From contig CM048840.1 of the NCBI GenBank assembly GCA_026545765.1, positions 19,410,765 through 19,474,764 of the forward strand: a DNA stretch of 64,000 nt, written 5' to 3'. Below the pieces are notes generated by a model that made no database searches, was not told the origin of the DNA, and saw only the letters and a program-made list of their open reading frames with translations. The first letter of the stretch is position 1, and each line of letters starts with the position of its first letter. This DNA is from Plantago major. Lineage: Eukaryota > Streptophyta > Magnoliopsida > Lamiales > Plantaginaceae. Position numbers and translations under genes: made by a program. Below, in pieces: positions 25,178 to 37,400 of the stretch.

Positions 25178-25186
25178 CTATTTATA
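25178..25186 (-). promoter_or_regulatory. Probable TATA box of the GAMYB gene
   Basis: TATAAATAG on the minus strand lies 839 bp upstream of the ATG and is followed by a CT-rich leader (TTTC repeats at about 25100-25128). A splice donor CAG|GTAATC near 25021 and an acceptor TTTTTAG at 24392 suggest a 5'UTR intron of about 630 bp, a feature common in GAMYB genes. The transcription start would be near 25150 (inference). Confidence 0.6.
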
Positions 25187-28100
25187 GGCAGACATACGTG
25201 TAAGTATACTTCTAAGTACCCATGTGATACTAGTAAGTACAAATACCAAAGTTACCAACTAATTCACCTCGGTATGTCCGATTTTACTTCAGTGTTAAAA
25301 TAAAATCGATCTCATCTAAAAAATGAATTACATTAAATATTTGCAGAGCCGTGTTGGTATGGTATACAAAAATGTGTATTTTTAATAAAACGTGTCGTAT
25401 TAATGTTATAGAAGTGCTCTAGTATTAAATAAGTCGACTTGGATACATCAATATCATGTGATTATTATAAGAGTGCGTCTAAATATTATAGTACATAATA
25501 AAATTAAAATATATTTTGTAGTCCTTTTGATATGGCGTACATGGTACTCGAAGTAATAAATTATTAAAACATGTTGTATTAATAAGTACTCACGTGTTGG
25601 GAAGTATTGTATAAGCTCACCATATGCTATTCTAATTTCTAACCAATGTAATTCGGTCCAATTTATCGTCTAGTACATTTGATTCAACTTCAAATGTAAA
25701 GTGAGTACACATCTAGGGTTTGAGTAATCTTTGACTTGGTGTGGGAAGTAGATGGAATGCACATGCATAGATGTGTTGAAATAATTGTTGAAGATAAAAT
25801 TTGATTGTGTCATGTTTGTGATCGAGTTGAAAGAATTTTGGTTATTCAAATGTCTGCACTGAAACAATTATTCAGATCCATTTAATATTAACAAATTAGG
25901 AATTGATTAATGGATTTTAAAATATATATATGCAGCATAAACCCTAGTGCCATTTAATATATGGGTTTTGTGTTGGATATATAAATGAACATGAATAGTT
26001 CATGTACTCAGAGTTTTGACCACCACTTAATGACTCTAAAAACATAATCCATGTGAGTTAAATATTATAATAGAACTACTAAGCTGAATATTTTTAATAT
26101 AATTTATGATTAATTTATATTTAAACTGAACACTAAAAAATCCAACAAAAAATGAATGAGAATCTTTAAACTAGAAGGGTGAATTATATCTTTGGTGGTA
26201 AAAATATTGGGCAGGACTAGTCCCCCTACTACTACGAACATAGTACTATGGTTTTCAAAACACATGAATCTTATTTTTACTTCATTTTCTTTATAAGTGA
26301 TACTCACTGACTCCTTACTTTCTCTATTATTTAAAGAAAAATAATAAGATATTAATTTGTGCGGGGTATTATGTTGGTAAAGTTGTAAATGGTTGATAAA
26401 GTAAGAGATAAATTGAATAAAATGATGATAAAGTATGAAAATGATATAATAAAGAATTAGTTAGTGGGATAAAAACTTTCTATTTATGGGTTAAGAAGTT
26501 TCTAACGAAACGTCAAAAAAGGAAAGTTACGAAGTTATTAATTGAACGGTTGGAGTATATATTTTATATCTTGAAATTGTATAGATGTGTGAAATAAAAT
26601 CATCAAGTTTATATTACTTATCGTATACTAATTTCAACTTCTTAGGATTTTTTTCAAAAGGGATATGTGGTGGAGTTTGTCTCCATGGAATTCGAACCAT
26701 ATCGGGGTATGTGTGTATATAATAAGAAAACACAATACCTTTGTACCTCGGTCCTGATACGTAGAGTACAGTTAAATAATTGGCTGCAAGAATTTCAGAA
26801 TGTATATCAAGTACCCATGTGAGAATGACAAGTACAAATACCAAATTTACCAAGGCGTGGGAGTTTATTTTTTACTGTAATTAAAATAGTACGTTGGATT
26901 GAAGTATTGAACATGACTTAAATTATAAAACCACGCATTTGATTAGTGTGTTATTGTCTTATTATTATAGTAAGTATGAAGCTGAAAATATGTTTGTATT
27001 CGAATGAGTTCTTAGAAAAATACAAACTCCTCATAAACTGTATCTTTAGGAGACGAGATCAATATCATAGCTTACTATTCCGAAAACATTCTACTTTTGA
27101 AAATATACCAGCCCCTATAACACCGAGTCAGGTGTACATTCTCTTTTTAAATGCTCTAGTGCATTATTGATTAGTACGTTAACATTTAACAATGTGAAAT
27201 GGTGCCAGAAATGTAGCAAACAGTGTTATTTTCGCTGGAATGTTCGAGATAAATGGCTAAAATTGTTCAGGTGAGAGTGGGATATTTTAAACAATAACAA
27301 GTTTCGTGCACGGAAAAGTCGTGTTTACCTTAATACAGTAACCTTGTTCAACCTGATGATTTCTAGTCCAACACATTCGCCAGGTATGTAAACTAATCTC
27401 TAAAACTTTACTTTAAATGTTGCATAAATTTTGTCAACCAATCATAATAATTCTACAAATTTCATGAAGATGTTCAGATAACAATCACAATTTCTTCTGC
27501 CAATTTTCTTAAAACATCTCCTGCTAGATATATATATATATATGATTGATGTCTCCAAGACACGAGATTTCTGGATGTGTATTTCATTCATGAAATTTTA
27601 AACTTTTGCAAAAGATTGTATGTTTGAAATATATAGTAGACAAGGCATGACAATTGTGTTACCTGGAATTGCTTATGGATTAATGGTAGAGTAGGAGTGT
27701 GATGGGAACCGACCCAAGTAGAGCGTCTCCCTTAGGGTTTGGTGCAATCGTCATTTCGTGGTTTGTAAAAATACTCTCCAATAATTATCATTAATCTTAT
27801 TTTTATCAGTTAGTTAGATTATGTCTTGAGTAGCAAGAGTCAATAAAATGCATTATGCCGTCCTTTTGATAATAGAAGCCTTAGATGTAGGTGTGTTCTA
27901 GCATATTTTGCGTATAAAGCTCCACCATAGTCTATTGAAACCCACAAGTTGATGAATAAGCGTTATTTATTGTCGTTGTCCACCGTGTAAAAGCGTGACT
28001 ACTGATTTAGGTCATCATGAGTTGTGATTTATCTTCCGTTCTGCTAACTTAGCGTTATAGGTGATCTGACAACACCTATTTATCGTTAATTATATTATAA

Positions 28101-30919
28101 GTCTTTTAATAATAGAAGTTTTAGATTTAAATCCACGAGTTGATGAATAAAAGTTCTTTATTACCATTGAGAGGTGTGTCCACCTTGTAAAAGTGTGACT
28201 ACCTATTTAGTTCATCATAAGTTGTGATTTCTTTTCCGTTCGTGCTAACCTAGCTTAGAGGTGATCTGGAGGCACCAGTTCATTGTAATTGGACCTTTAC
28301 GGATTAGTTTAGCTTAATTTGTACTTCGTTACTTGTTAGTTTTCAACACCTACAATGTCTCTTAATTTCTCGTTAGTCCATATGAGTCCCTTCTATGTGT
28401 ATAGTGTGCATTGTTCTCGTACCTATTGTTCCTTTATTGATCTCCAAAAGAAATGCTGATTAAAACACACAACTTATACCTATTGGATGAAAGTGAAACT
28501 CCATCCGAGTGACTTATTTGCCAGGTTTAATATAAACTCCAATAAATCTATATCTATGTCGTTAGTGTCTAGCCATTACCAATAACTCCATTTCCATACC
28601 TTTTGGATCAGTGCCAATTCTCCACTTAGTTAGAATAGGAAATTCCCATCTCCTTTTGCATTCCATGAAAATAACCTTTCCCTATTTTTTATATTTTTAA
28701 AAAATAAAAATAGTAATAGAAACAAAAAAACATGATCAATTGCGTACGTATCTTAGCGTATAAAAACTACCCAGCTCTACATTCCACCTACATAAAACCT
28801 TATCCAGCTGCATGTAGTATGTATTTATGCAGAAAAAAACAGGGGCATGTTGAGTATTTAGATAGGAAAAAACAAATAGAAAAGGGAGAAAATGATAAAT
28901 ATAATTGTCAAATATCTTGGATTTTACTCAAAGTTAGTCCATTACTTGCTTTAAAAGAGAATTGGCTTTGTGGCTGGCTGCATACATGCAAAGTATGGGC
29001 TTTTCTTTTCCATCAAATAGACTGCAACATGTGACCACCTGACGTCAACTTCTTGAAATTATTCACAAACAAGAGACTCATTCCACACCTCCACTAGTCG
29101 TCTTCTTCTTCTTCTCTTTCTTCTATACAAATTACATAAATTCATGCCTATTGATGCGGTCAAAATCAGTCTTCGAAAATCCGGGAATACATGGGAGTTA
29201 ATTTTATCGACGAGCCCTTCTCAGATTTGATATATTGACAATATGTGTAAATTGTAATTGTTCATATCGATTTGTACCTAACTCCTCCCAGTTCCATCTT
29301 CCCTCATTCCATTTTGGTCCGTCCCAACTTTATCTTTCCATACCTTAAATGGAAAATTTATCTCCTACTTTATACACTACCTCTCCTACTTTGTTCACTA
29401 TTTGTCATACTTTATTCACTCTATTTTCAACTTTATCACTATCTCTTCTACTTTATTCATTTTTCTCTTAAATCTTGTGCCCGGGTTCGCGGTAATATGA
29501 AATCGGGATGGAGGGGTATATGCTTTGTATTTCTCAATCAGTCTAATTTGTTTCTTATAATCCGAGCAAGAACAATAGTACTATGAGTCTATGACACATC
29601 AATTAATCGTTAATATTGCATTTGTATATTCCAATTTCCAACAAATCATACTTTCAGGCTCTTGAATAACCGTTTATATATATGAACTAAAATGAACCGA
29701 CAAACACTATATATGCTCGTGGCCTAAAGAAACCTTGTAAGCTTTTACTAACTAAAAAACATCGGTGTTATATACACAATTATATTTAAAAACAAGCATG
29801 TGGTATTCAAATCTCTCACTCATATAGGTTAAACTTGAAACTACAAAGTGATGAGTGGATATAAAAGAGCAGTGAGCACTCAATATATTAACGGTTTGTA
29901 AGGGGAGGGTGGAGACATTTTCACATGTGAAATACTAGGTCATAATTTCCGAACATAATGAAGTATAGCAAAATAACATGTGAGTAGTTAGTGCCAATTA
30001 ATTCACCTATCTTAGCAGTGATGGGATAAATCAACAAGTTTGAACTATAAATCAAAAAAACGTATACAAAGTTCGAGCACAGACCAATTCCAAACAATAT
30101 TTTACCTCTCTCCCATCGATACTAAAAAATCGGCGTGAAAAAGTATCTGCATATAACTTTTAAAAGTGTTCAATATACTACTTAATAATAAAATAAAGGT
30201 TATTAGAGAAAGGCATAGAAATAGTACGTGACAGTCTAAGTTCTTTGATTTATTATTTTAAGTTTATAATTTTTTATAATATAGTGAGTGGTGACTGGTG
30301 AAGGGAAGTAAATGACGAATGGATGTTTTATTGGTGAAATATCGTGATGATTTATTTTAATGGTGGAATCGTCCACCATATGATTCTGATATGATTTTGA
30401 ATGAAGTCAAAACTATTTACTACTAATGTTTGAGATGAGTCTGATCTTTAAGAACTAAATCGAAGAATCTGATTAATGTATCGGATAAAAAATGCCGATC
30501 ACTAATTGTAACCTGAAATAGTGCAAGAAGTAGGCTGAATGGTGGAAACATGATTTACGTGACGACATACATTCATTCAATGTTATTGTTTTGTGGGTTG
30601 GTCTAATTTTATTGCTCAAAAAATAAGGACCATACTCACAAGTTGCAAATTTAAAACAAGTAAAATGATGCAAGCAAATAACATAATGTTTATTCTTAGG
30701 CAATTTCTCTACATTGTGCGACTATATACGATCGGGATTTTGGTTTCTAGCGATAAAGCTAGCTACCTACGCGTATAAATTTGAATTACTCTACAATAAT
30801 TTATGGACTCTCAAATACATACATGTAATTTATGGATCGTTTGTTTTGGAGCATGTTTATTAAGGATTGGCTGCATTTATTATAATGAGTGTTAAGAGTT
30901 AATGACTAGTTAAACTAGA
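25187..30919. other. Long AT-rich intergenic region, no gene recognised
   Basis: Short open frames here lack domains or codon structure. Contents noted: a segment at 25214-25257 repeated at 26811-26852; a TA microsatellite at 27526-27543; a two-copy tandem duplication at 27860-28300; and a stretch with GGTCCGTCCCAA and GATGGAGGGG ends at about 29290-29520 that resembles a decayed MITE. No RNA gene was found. Confidence 0.55.
27860..28300. repeat. Diverged two-copy tandem duplication, about 240 bp
   Basis: Shared landmarks in the same order: CTTTT(G/A)ATAATAGAAG at 27863 and 28103, AGTTGATGAATAA at about 27947 and 28139, GTCCACC(G/T)TGTAAAAG at about 27980 and 28167, and GTTGTGATTT at about 28020 and 28212, then GGTGATCTG. 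The offset is about 190-240 bp with indels. There are no terminal features and no coding potential, so the origin is unknown. Confidence 0.75.
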
Positions 30920-31468
30920 TTGCATAAACAAGGTGAAGAAATGAAATATTTACCAGACTCGTCAGTTTTTAGTAACACCTATGCTTTACCCTCTTCTCCC
31001 ATTAAGATATTGATTCGATGTAGTTGGAAATTTCCTCCGAATGGTTATACTTGTGCTAATACTGATGGATCTGCATTAGGATCACCCGGTCATTGTGGAC
31101 TAAGTTGTGTTATGCGAGATTTCCAGTGTGGTTATATCAAAGCCATTTCTAGTTATATTGGTTTCTCGAATAACAATACTGCAAAATTTTGTGCTATTCG
31201 CACTTGTCTTCAATTGGCCAAGTCTTTAGGGATATCTCATCTACTTATCCGCACTAACTCTATGTATGCTTTTCGTTGTCTTTGCAGGGACTTGGCGCCG
31301 ATTCGTTCGGCGAAGGTACTAGTGCATGATGCAAGACAGTTGGTATCAAAATCTGTGGAAGTCAAAATCCAAGTTATCTACCGAGAAGCTAACTTAGCTG
31401 TGGATCTCCTCGCTCGGGTACTTAGAATTGTGACTAGGGAAGTGGTCCTCGGCCCCTGTGTGGCTTAG
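30920..31468 (+). CDS. RNase H-like (RVT_3-type) protein of probable LINE origin, 182 aa, catalytically degenerate
   Basis: The open frame contains an RNase H fold typical of plant non-LTR elements and 'putative ribonuclease H' proteins: WKFPPNGYTCANTDGSALGS (first Asp), GLSCVMRDFQCGYIKAIS, NNTAKFCAIRTCLQLAKSLG, HLLIRTNSMYAF, and the C-terminal REANLAVDLLAR. In the family the second helix reads AE(F/L) and the next strand E(T/S)DS. Here the Glu is Lys (TAKF) and the Asp is Asn (RTNS), so two of the metal-binding carboxylates are missing and nuclease activity is unlikely. No reverse transcriptase remains upstream. It may be a decayed LINE fragment or a retained non-catalytic copy. Expression is unknown. 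Confidence 0.65.
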   Translation: MHKQGEEMKYLPDSSVFSNTYALPSSPIKILIRCSWKFPPNGYTCANTDGSALGSPGHCGLSCVMRDFQCGYIKAISSYIGFSNNNTAKFCAIRTCLQLAKSLGISHLLIRTNSMYAFRCLCRDLAPIRSAKVLVHDARQLVSKSVEVKIQVIYREANLAVDLLARVLRIVTREVVLGPCVA

Positions 31469-32475
31469 AGCATGTATGCCAAAAGAACTATCGGAGGGAA
31501 CGATTAGGGAAGTTGTTCGCCTCTCGGACCATGCTATGTATAATATTTTGCCCGTGTGAATTAAGGAACAAGCAAAAGTTAAAATCACTTTTCGGAAGGG
31601 AGTGATCGGCACATATCACACTTTCAATTTTTTCGGAAACATCTAAAGTTACAAACATTATAAAAATGCTACTACAAATTTTAAAATGTCACCACTCGCA
31701 CCCTCTAAAACATTACAAAGTATAATAGCATTTCAAAGTTTCAATCAAGCTTCCACACATGAACATAATTGCACTTTCAATATGTATTAGTAAGTTCAAA
31801 AAATTCACCTACGGCGTACACAACAACGTAACTGGAATTGAAAAAGCTCAATTGCAGTCTATAACCAAACACTCTGAACATATATGTGAATTTTAAGAGT
31901 CAGGTTACTTTCACCGTTTCACGTGAAACGTTAAATTATGGGCATACGGAGGAATAAAACTTATGATACGATAGTTAAGTTTGAATACATGAAAAATTTA
32001 CCGTTTGTTTGGCTTTGTTTCGAGTTTAATTTTGTCAGGACAAGCCACTATTTTCCTGGGTTTGCATAAGTAGGCAAAGTAAATGGGCCTGATAGAAATC
32101 TGTTAGCGTGGCCAGGGTTGGGCTTATCAATGGGTTTCTTCGGCCATTTCGTCTGGACTCTAGAGCACAAAATCGTGAAATAAGTAGCCCAAATAACCCC
32201 CATTTATTTTGAGTACTTTTTCTTTAAAAAACCAGTTTTTATCTTAAAAATTAGAAAAATCCCTCCATGAAGCAGTTTCTTTTTAGATTTTAACATTTCC
32301 CAACATGTACGACTAGTAACACCAACTTTCTTACTCCTCCATTACGATATAACTTCTAAATCAAGATTTCATATAAGTATATTGCTACAATGGTGAACTC
32401 ATTTTTACTTGGTATTGTTGAAATATCAGGTGAGTAATCATTTAAGTAGTAAATTTAACTAATTCTAAAAAGATA

Positions 32476-32775
32476 CTTTCTCCGATCTTTTAAAAGCTTT
32501 CTAAGGAGACTTTTTTTTCAAACTTTGACCGTAAATTACGCTCAAACTACACGACAAAAAAATATAATACTCCAGAGTAAAATTATACTTTGTTGTATAT
32601 AAATTATATTATGAAAATATAATACTCCGGAGTAAAATTATATTATGAAAATAAAATAAGTATATTTCACTAATATAAATTTGTTTAATACTTTTTACGT
32701 GTAATTTGCGAGTAAATTTATGGTCAAAGTTCGAAAAAAAACCACCTTAGGAAACTTTTAAAAGACCAGAGGTAG
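32476..32775. mobile_element. Stowaway-type MITE
   Basis: The 300-bp element is flanked by TA (32474-32475 and 32776-32777). The left end CTTTCTCCGATCTTTTAAAA pairs with the inverse of the right end CTACCTCTGGTCTTTTAAAA. Further in, AAACTTTGACCGTAAATTA pairs with its inverse near 32710. An internal CTCCGGAGTAAAATTATA phrase occurs twice (about 32572 and 32626). Confidence 0.85.
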
Positions 32776-33631
32776 TATGAGTTTTTTTCCTCACAAGTGA
32801 CGGTTGTAATACCAAAATTTTAATTTGCCATTCCTGCCCTTAAACGGTTTACTAAAATAAACAGTTTCTCATCCTACGTCAATAAGATAAAAGAAACCTC
32901 CACTTTCCGACATAGTAACATGTTCCACTTTCCATTATTTCACCCTTTCACTTTTCTAATTTACTTTTTTCCCTATAATTATGATTTTCAAATTTACAAG
33001 CTACATTATATATGAAGGCTTATCCAGTATAGTTGTACTATAAGGGCAGGGGATGGAAAAAGAAAATTAATACATCATATCTAAATATAAAATACTATAC
33101 ACATATATAAAGTAGGTCATTTTAATTTATGTATATATGAAACGAACACCCCGCCTGTGAAAGTTACTAGTAAATTAAAAAAAGTTCCTGTTGATTGGTA
33201 TCCCTCTTGCGGTCAAGTGCTTTGTCAAGTGATGCAATTGGAATTGACATGATTTCTATGCAGAGTGAAACATTTCAATTTGCAGAATTACAAGACCGTG
33301 CTCTTCTTTACCATTTTATCTCATCCCATTTATTTTGTCCTTTTCTATTTCACCATCGGCTTTAATATCAGGCCATCATTAAAAAAGTAATGCATGATTC
33401 TTTTTTTAAACACACCATGTTTACTTCTCCATGTCACTTGTTCATCTTTCTCTTCATTTATTCATTAGGATAAATTTCAGGTTTTCTTCTGGTTTCTCAT
33501 TTACAAATTACAAGTGGAAACATTTCAAGAATGAAAATTGAAAAACAATCCTTCAATTTGGAGTATGTATTTCCCACTCTCCTCATCTAGCACCGTTATT
33601 TTCTCACTCCCAATTTGTGTGCAATATGTTA

Positions 33632-33885
33632 CTCCCGGGTTCTAAAACAAACGACACATTTAACTTTTGAATAATTTTCAAGGTCGATTGACTACGAATC
33701 ATTCTTTCATTACAATAAAAACATTTAACATAATTATATTATGAAAGTATACTTCATGAACTATATATTAGAATATTATTTTAATAAATATTTTTCGTAT
33801 ATAATTTAGGAGGTAATTTATGGTCAAAGTCGTCGACTTAAACAAATGTTGAAAAGTCAAATGTGTTATTTATTCTGTGACGCCA
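33632..33885. mobile_element. Stowaway-type MITE related to the one in NSA2 intron 5
   Basis: It starts after TA with CTCCCGGGTTCTAAAACAAA and contains ACACATTTAACTTTTGAATA. It ends with an inverse copy (AAAAGTCAAATGTGTTATTT then ATTCTGTGACG). It shares layout and inner sequence with the element at 10863-11116. The right end is eroded, so the boundary is approximate. Confidence 0.72.
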
Positions 33886-34055
33886 ATGGATTTTCGGCTA
33901 GACTGACTTAAATTAGGTCAAAATCGCTCACAATTCAAAGGAATTAGCGAATTAGACATGAATTGTCATATTTTTTAATAAATACATAAATACGGGAAAT
34001 GCAAGTTATATTTTTTCCAAATCGATTAAACCTTCAACCGAGAAACTAACACCAT

Positions 34056-34336
34056 TGTTATGATATATCTACACAACAATCACAGAAGTAACAAGATATA
34101 CAGCCGAAGGAATGAAGAATGAAAGAGTTTGATTTCACTTGTACCTACAGCTTTATTAGTTGTACAAGTTAGTTGAGAGAATTACAGTTGTACATTCATC
34201 TTCAATATTTGTACCTAGCAGTTAGGATAAGTTAGTCTCCTTTTCTATATAAACAGAGCAATCTACTCATGTAACTCACTTTTGCTTCCTTCTCATTTTC
34301 AATACAAATTACTCTCTCGATTTCTGAGAGTTTACA
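34056..34336 (+). repeat. 5' LTR of the second Ty1-copia element
   Basis: TGTTATGATA...GAGAGTTTACA. It contains a TATA box TATATAAA at 34246-34253 about 50 bp upstream of an AATACAAAT segment, so it carries the element promoter. Confidence 0.95.
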
Positions 34337-34350
34337 TGGTATCGAGCCAG
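34337..34350 (+). other. Primer-binding site
   Basis: TGGTATCGAGCCAG immediately follows the LTR. It resembles the tRNA-iMet-complementary TGGTATCAGAGCC used by most plant copia elements, but lacks one base (CGAGCC in place of CAGAGCC). Confidence 0.8.
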
Positions 34351-34459
34351 TAACGTTTTCCGCAATTTCATTTTTTTTTCGATTGCAACTGCAATCTTCA
34401 TCTCTACAATCAGCTCCGATTGTCTTCTTTGTTTTGATTTCTGAGCAGTTATTATTGCA

Positions 34460-37400
34460 ATGGCGATAAATTCGACTTCCATTGATCGTAATCTGGTGAA
34501 TAATGGTGAAACACCAGTCAACAATGGCGCAACAGGTGCTGCTTCAAATGTTTTTGTGCTTGATCATTCATCGCCGTACTTTCTTCAACCGAACGATCAA
34601 CCAAGTATTCCTCTGATTATGGAATTCTTGAATGGTTCGAACTATCAGTCTTGGAGTGCTCAGATAATGATGGCTTTAGCGGTTAAGAATAAGTGTGGTT
34701 TTGTCGATGGTACAATTCTTAAACCGAATTCAAATGCTTCTCTTGCTTTGATTCAAGCTTGGTTTTGATTTGGTTAGTTAATTCTTTGACTCCTGAGCTA
34801 TGCAGTAGTATCCTGACTATTAAAAATGCTAGAGAATTATGGGTTGAATTAGCTACTCGTTATGCTCATAGTGATGGACCACGGGTGTATCATTTGGAAA
34901 AATCTTTAGGATCTATTCGTCAAGGTGCTAATTCAATTGCTCAATATTATGCTGATTTTAAGACTCTCTGGGATGAGTTTTTGGCTCATAGACCATTGGA
35001 TAAGTGTATTTGTGGTGGCAGTGCTGATTTGATTGCTCAACAGAAGAATGATGGAGTAATGAAATTTTTAGTTGGATTAAATGAGTCTTATGCTGCAATT
35101 CGTAGTCAGTTGTTGATGCAAATTCCCATTCCTGACTTAACTAAAGTTTATGGTATTTTACATCAAGAAGAGAGTCAGAGGAGTTTGAGCTCTAATGTTG
35201 TGATGAGTAGTCAAGATGCAATGGCAATGATGACACAAAGTCAAGGTCAGGGTTAGCTTAGTCAAGAGGCAGTGGCTTGTCTTACAAAGAATGGATATTT
35301 TAAGTCTCAGAATAAAGAGAAGAATAGGCCAAAATGTACAAATTGTGGTATTGTTGGTCATACTTATAAGACTTGTTATCAGATCATTGGGTACCCTCCT
35401 GGTTGGCAAGGTCCTAAAGGAGTTAGGAAGCCTCAAGGGTCTCACACTACACAGGCTCATGCTGCACAGGCTACAGAGAATTTGCAGGAATATATGGAGG
35501 CTACTGGTCAAGTTGTGCCCACTACTCAACCATTAATGTCTGCTACTGTACCTGATATGTCACCTGAGCTTTATCAGCAATTCATGCAATTTTCTCAGTT
35601 TCAGGCACATATAGGTCATAATCAGGCTATTATGCATCATGGCAATGTTGGTAGTGCAAGTCCTATTCATACAGTGGCTGTTGTTGTATATGAGATACCA
35701 TCTACATCTGCTCATGCAGGTACACCTAGGTATGCTTTATCTTCTATGTCTATTGTTGGTCAATCTAACAAATGGATACTTGATACAGGAGCCACTGATC
35801 ACATGATTTGTGATGAGAGTTATTTTTCTGGAAATGTTATTATTGTTCATATTGACATTCAGTTACCTACAGGTGATAGAATTGTTACCACTAAAAGTGG
35901 AGATGTGAAGATTAATCCTTCTATTATGCTGTACAATGTGTTGTTTGTTCCTAGTTTTACTTTCAATCTAGTTTCAGTTCCTCATCTTGTCATTTCTATA
36001 AATATCATTGTATCTTACAGGATATGACAACAAGAAAGGTGACTGGATTTGGTGATTTTAAAGATGGCTTGTTTCATCTACAGAAGGACAGTACTTGTCA
36101 GACTAGCACCAATTATGCTGTTAATTCTGTTTCTACTTCAAATTTGAGCTCTGCCAGTCTGTGGCATCTCAGGCTTGGTCATGTACCTTTCAATAAACTA
36201 GCTTGTATTCCTGAGATTTATGTAACACATTGTAATACTTCCATTCCTTGTGACATTTGTCATTTTTGTAAACAAAAGAAGCTGAGTTTTAATGAAAGTA
36301 TTACAGTTTATGCAAATTGTTTTGATATTATACATGTTGATATATGGGGACCTTTTCATACTCCTTCATATAAAGGACATAGATATTTCTTAACAATTCT
36401 TGATGATAAATCCAGGTGTACATGGCTTTACTTAATGATTAAAAAATCAGAAGTTAAAAATCATATGCAACATTTCTATAATATGATTTTAACACAGTTT
36501 AACAGCAAAATAAAGTGTGTGAGTTTTGACAATGGTCCTGAATTCAATATTGTTTCTTTTTATTATACTAATGGCATTATTCTTCAAAGGTCTTGTGTTG
36601 AGACACCTCAACAAAATGGTCGAGTAGAAAGAAAACATCAACATTTGCTACAGGTAGCAAGGGCTCTTCTCTTTCAATCTCATATTCCTTTGCAGTATTG
36701 GTCTGACTGTGTACTTACTGCCTGTTATCTCATCAATAGATTGCCTACTGATGTTTTACAGGGTAAGAGTCCTTATGAGGTATTAACAAACACTAAACCT
36801 GACTATTCTAATCTCAGAGTGTTTGGTTCTCTTTGTTATGCTTCTACTCTACAGGTGCATGGGTCTAAATTTGACAAGAGATCTGTCAAATGTGTGTTTC
36901 TTGGTTATCCTATTGGATACAATGGTTATAAATTGTTAAATCTTGATACAAAACAAGTTTTTATTTCTAGAAATGTTCAGTTTGAAGAACAAGTGTTTCC
37001 TTACCAGGTATCTTCTAAACCTGTTCATACAGTGCCTATAGTACCTGTAATGACCACCACACATGTTTATACTGATGTTAATGATGATATTAACACTTCT
37101 AATACTCATGATATACATGATTTTTCTTCTTCTCCATCTAATGTGTCTCTTGAGTCTTACATGGATAATGCAGAAACAGAAGAGACTGAAAATATTCAAT
37201 CTAATCCAGTCATTACATAAACAAGAGATGCAGCCCCTACTATTCCATCTCTCAGTTCACTTGAAACAATAGTTGTTGATGATTCTACTGGTTGCAGAAG
37301 ATCTTCAAGGGTTAAGAATATCTCTTCTCATTTATCTATATATGATTATTCTTTACCTCCTCCTGTTGATGATAAAAGAACAAATGCTGCAGCTGCTATT

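Larger units (their letters stand above)
31469..34050. other. Intergenic AT-rich DNA with MITEs
   Basis: No coding potential that I recognise. Two Stowaway-type MITEs are listed separately (32476-32775 and about 33632-33885). The remainder is low-complexity A/T-rich sequence. Confidence 0.55.

Noticed and set aside
29272-29586. 104-codon Leu/Tyr/Phe-rich frame resembling a membrane protein
   Set aside because: Low-complexity CTACTTTA-rich DNA with MITE-like ends explains the composition; there is no start context or homology.
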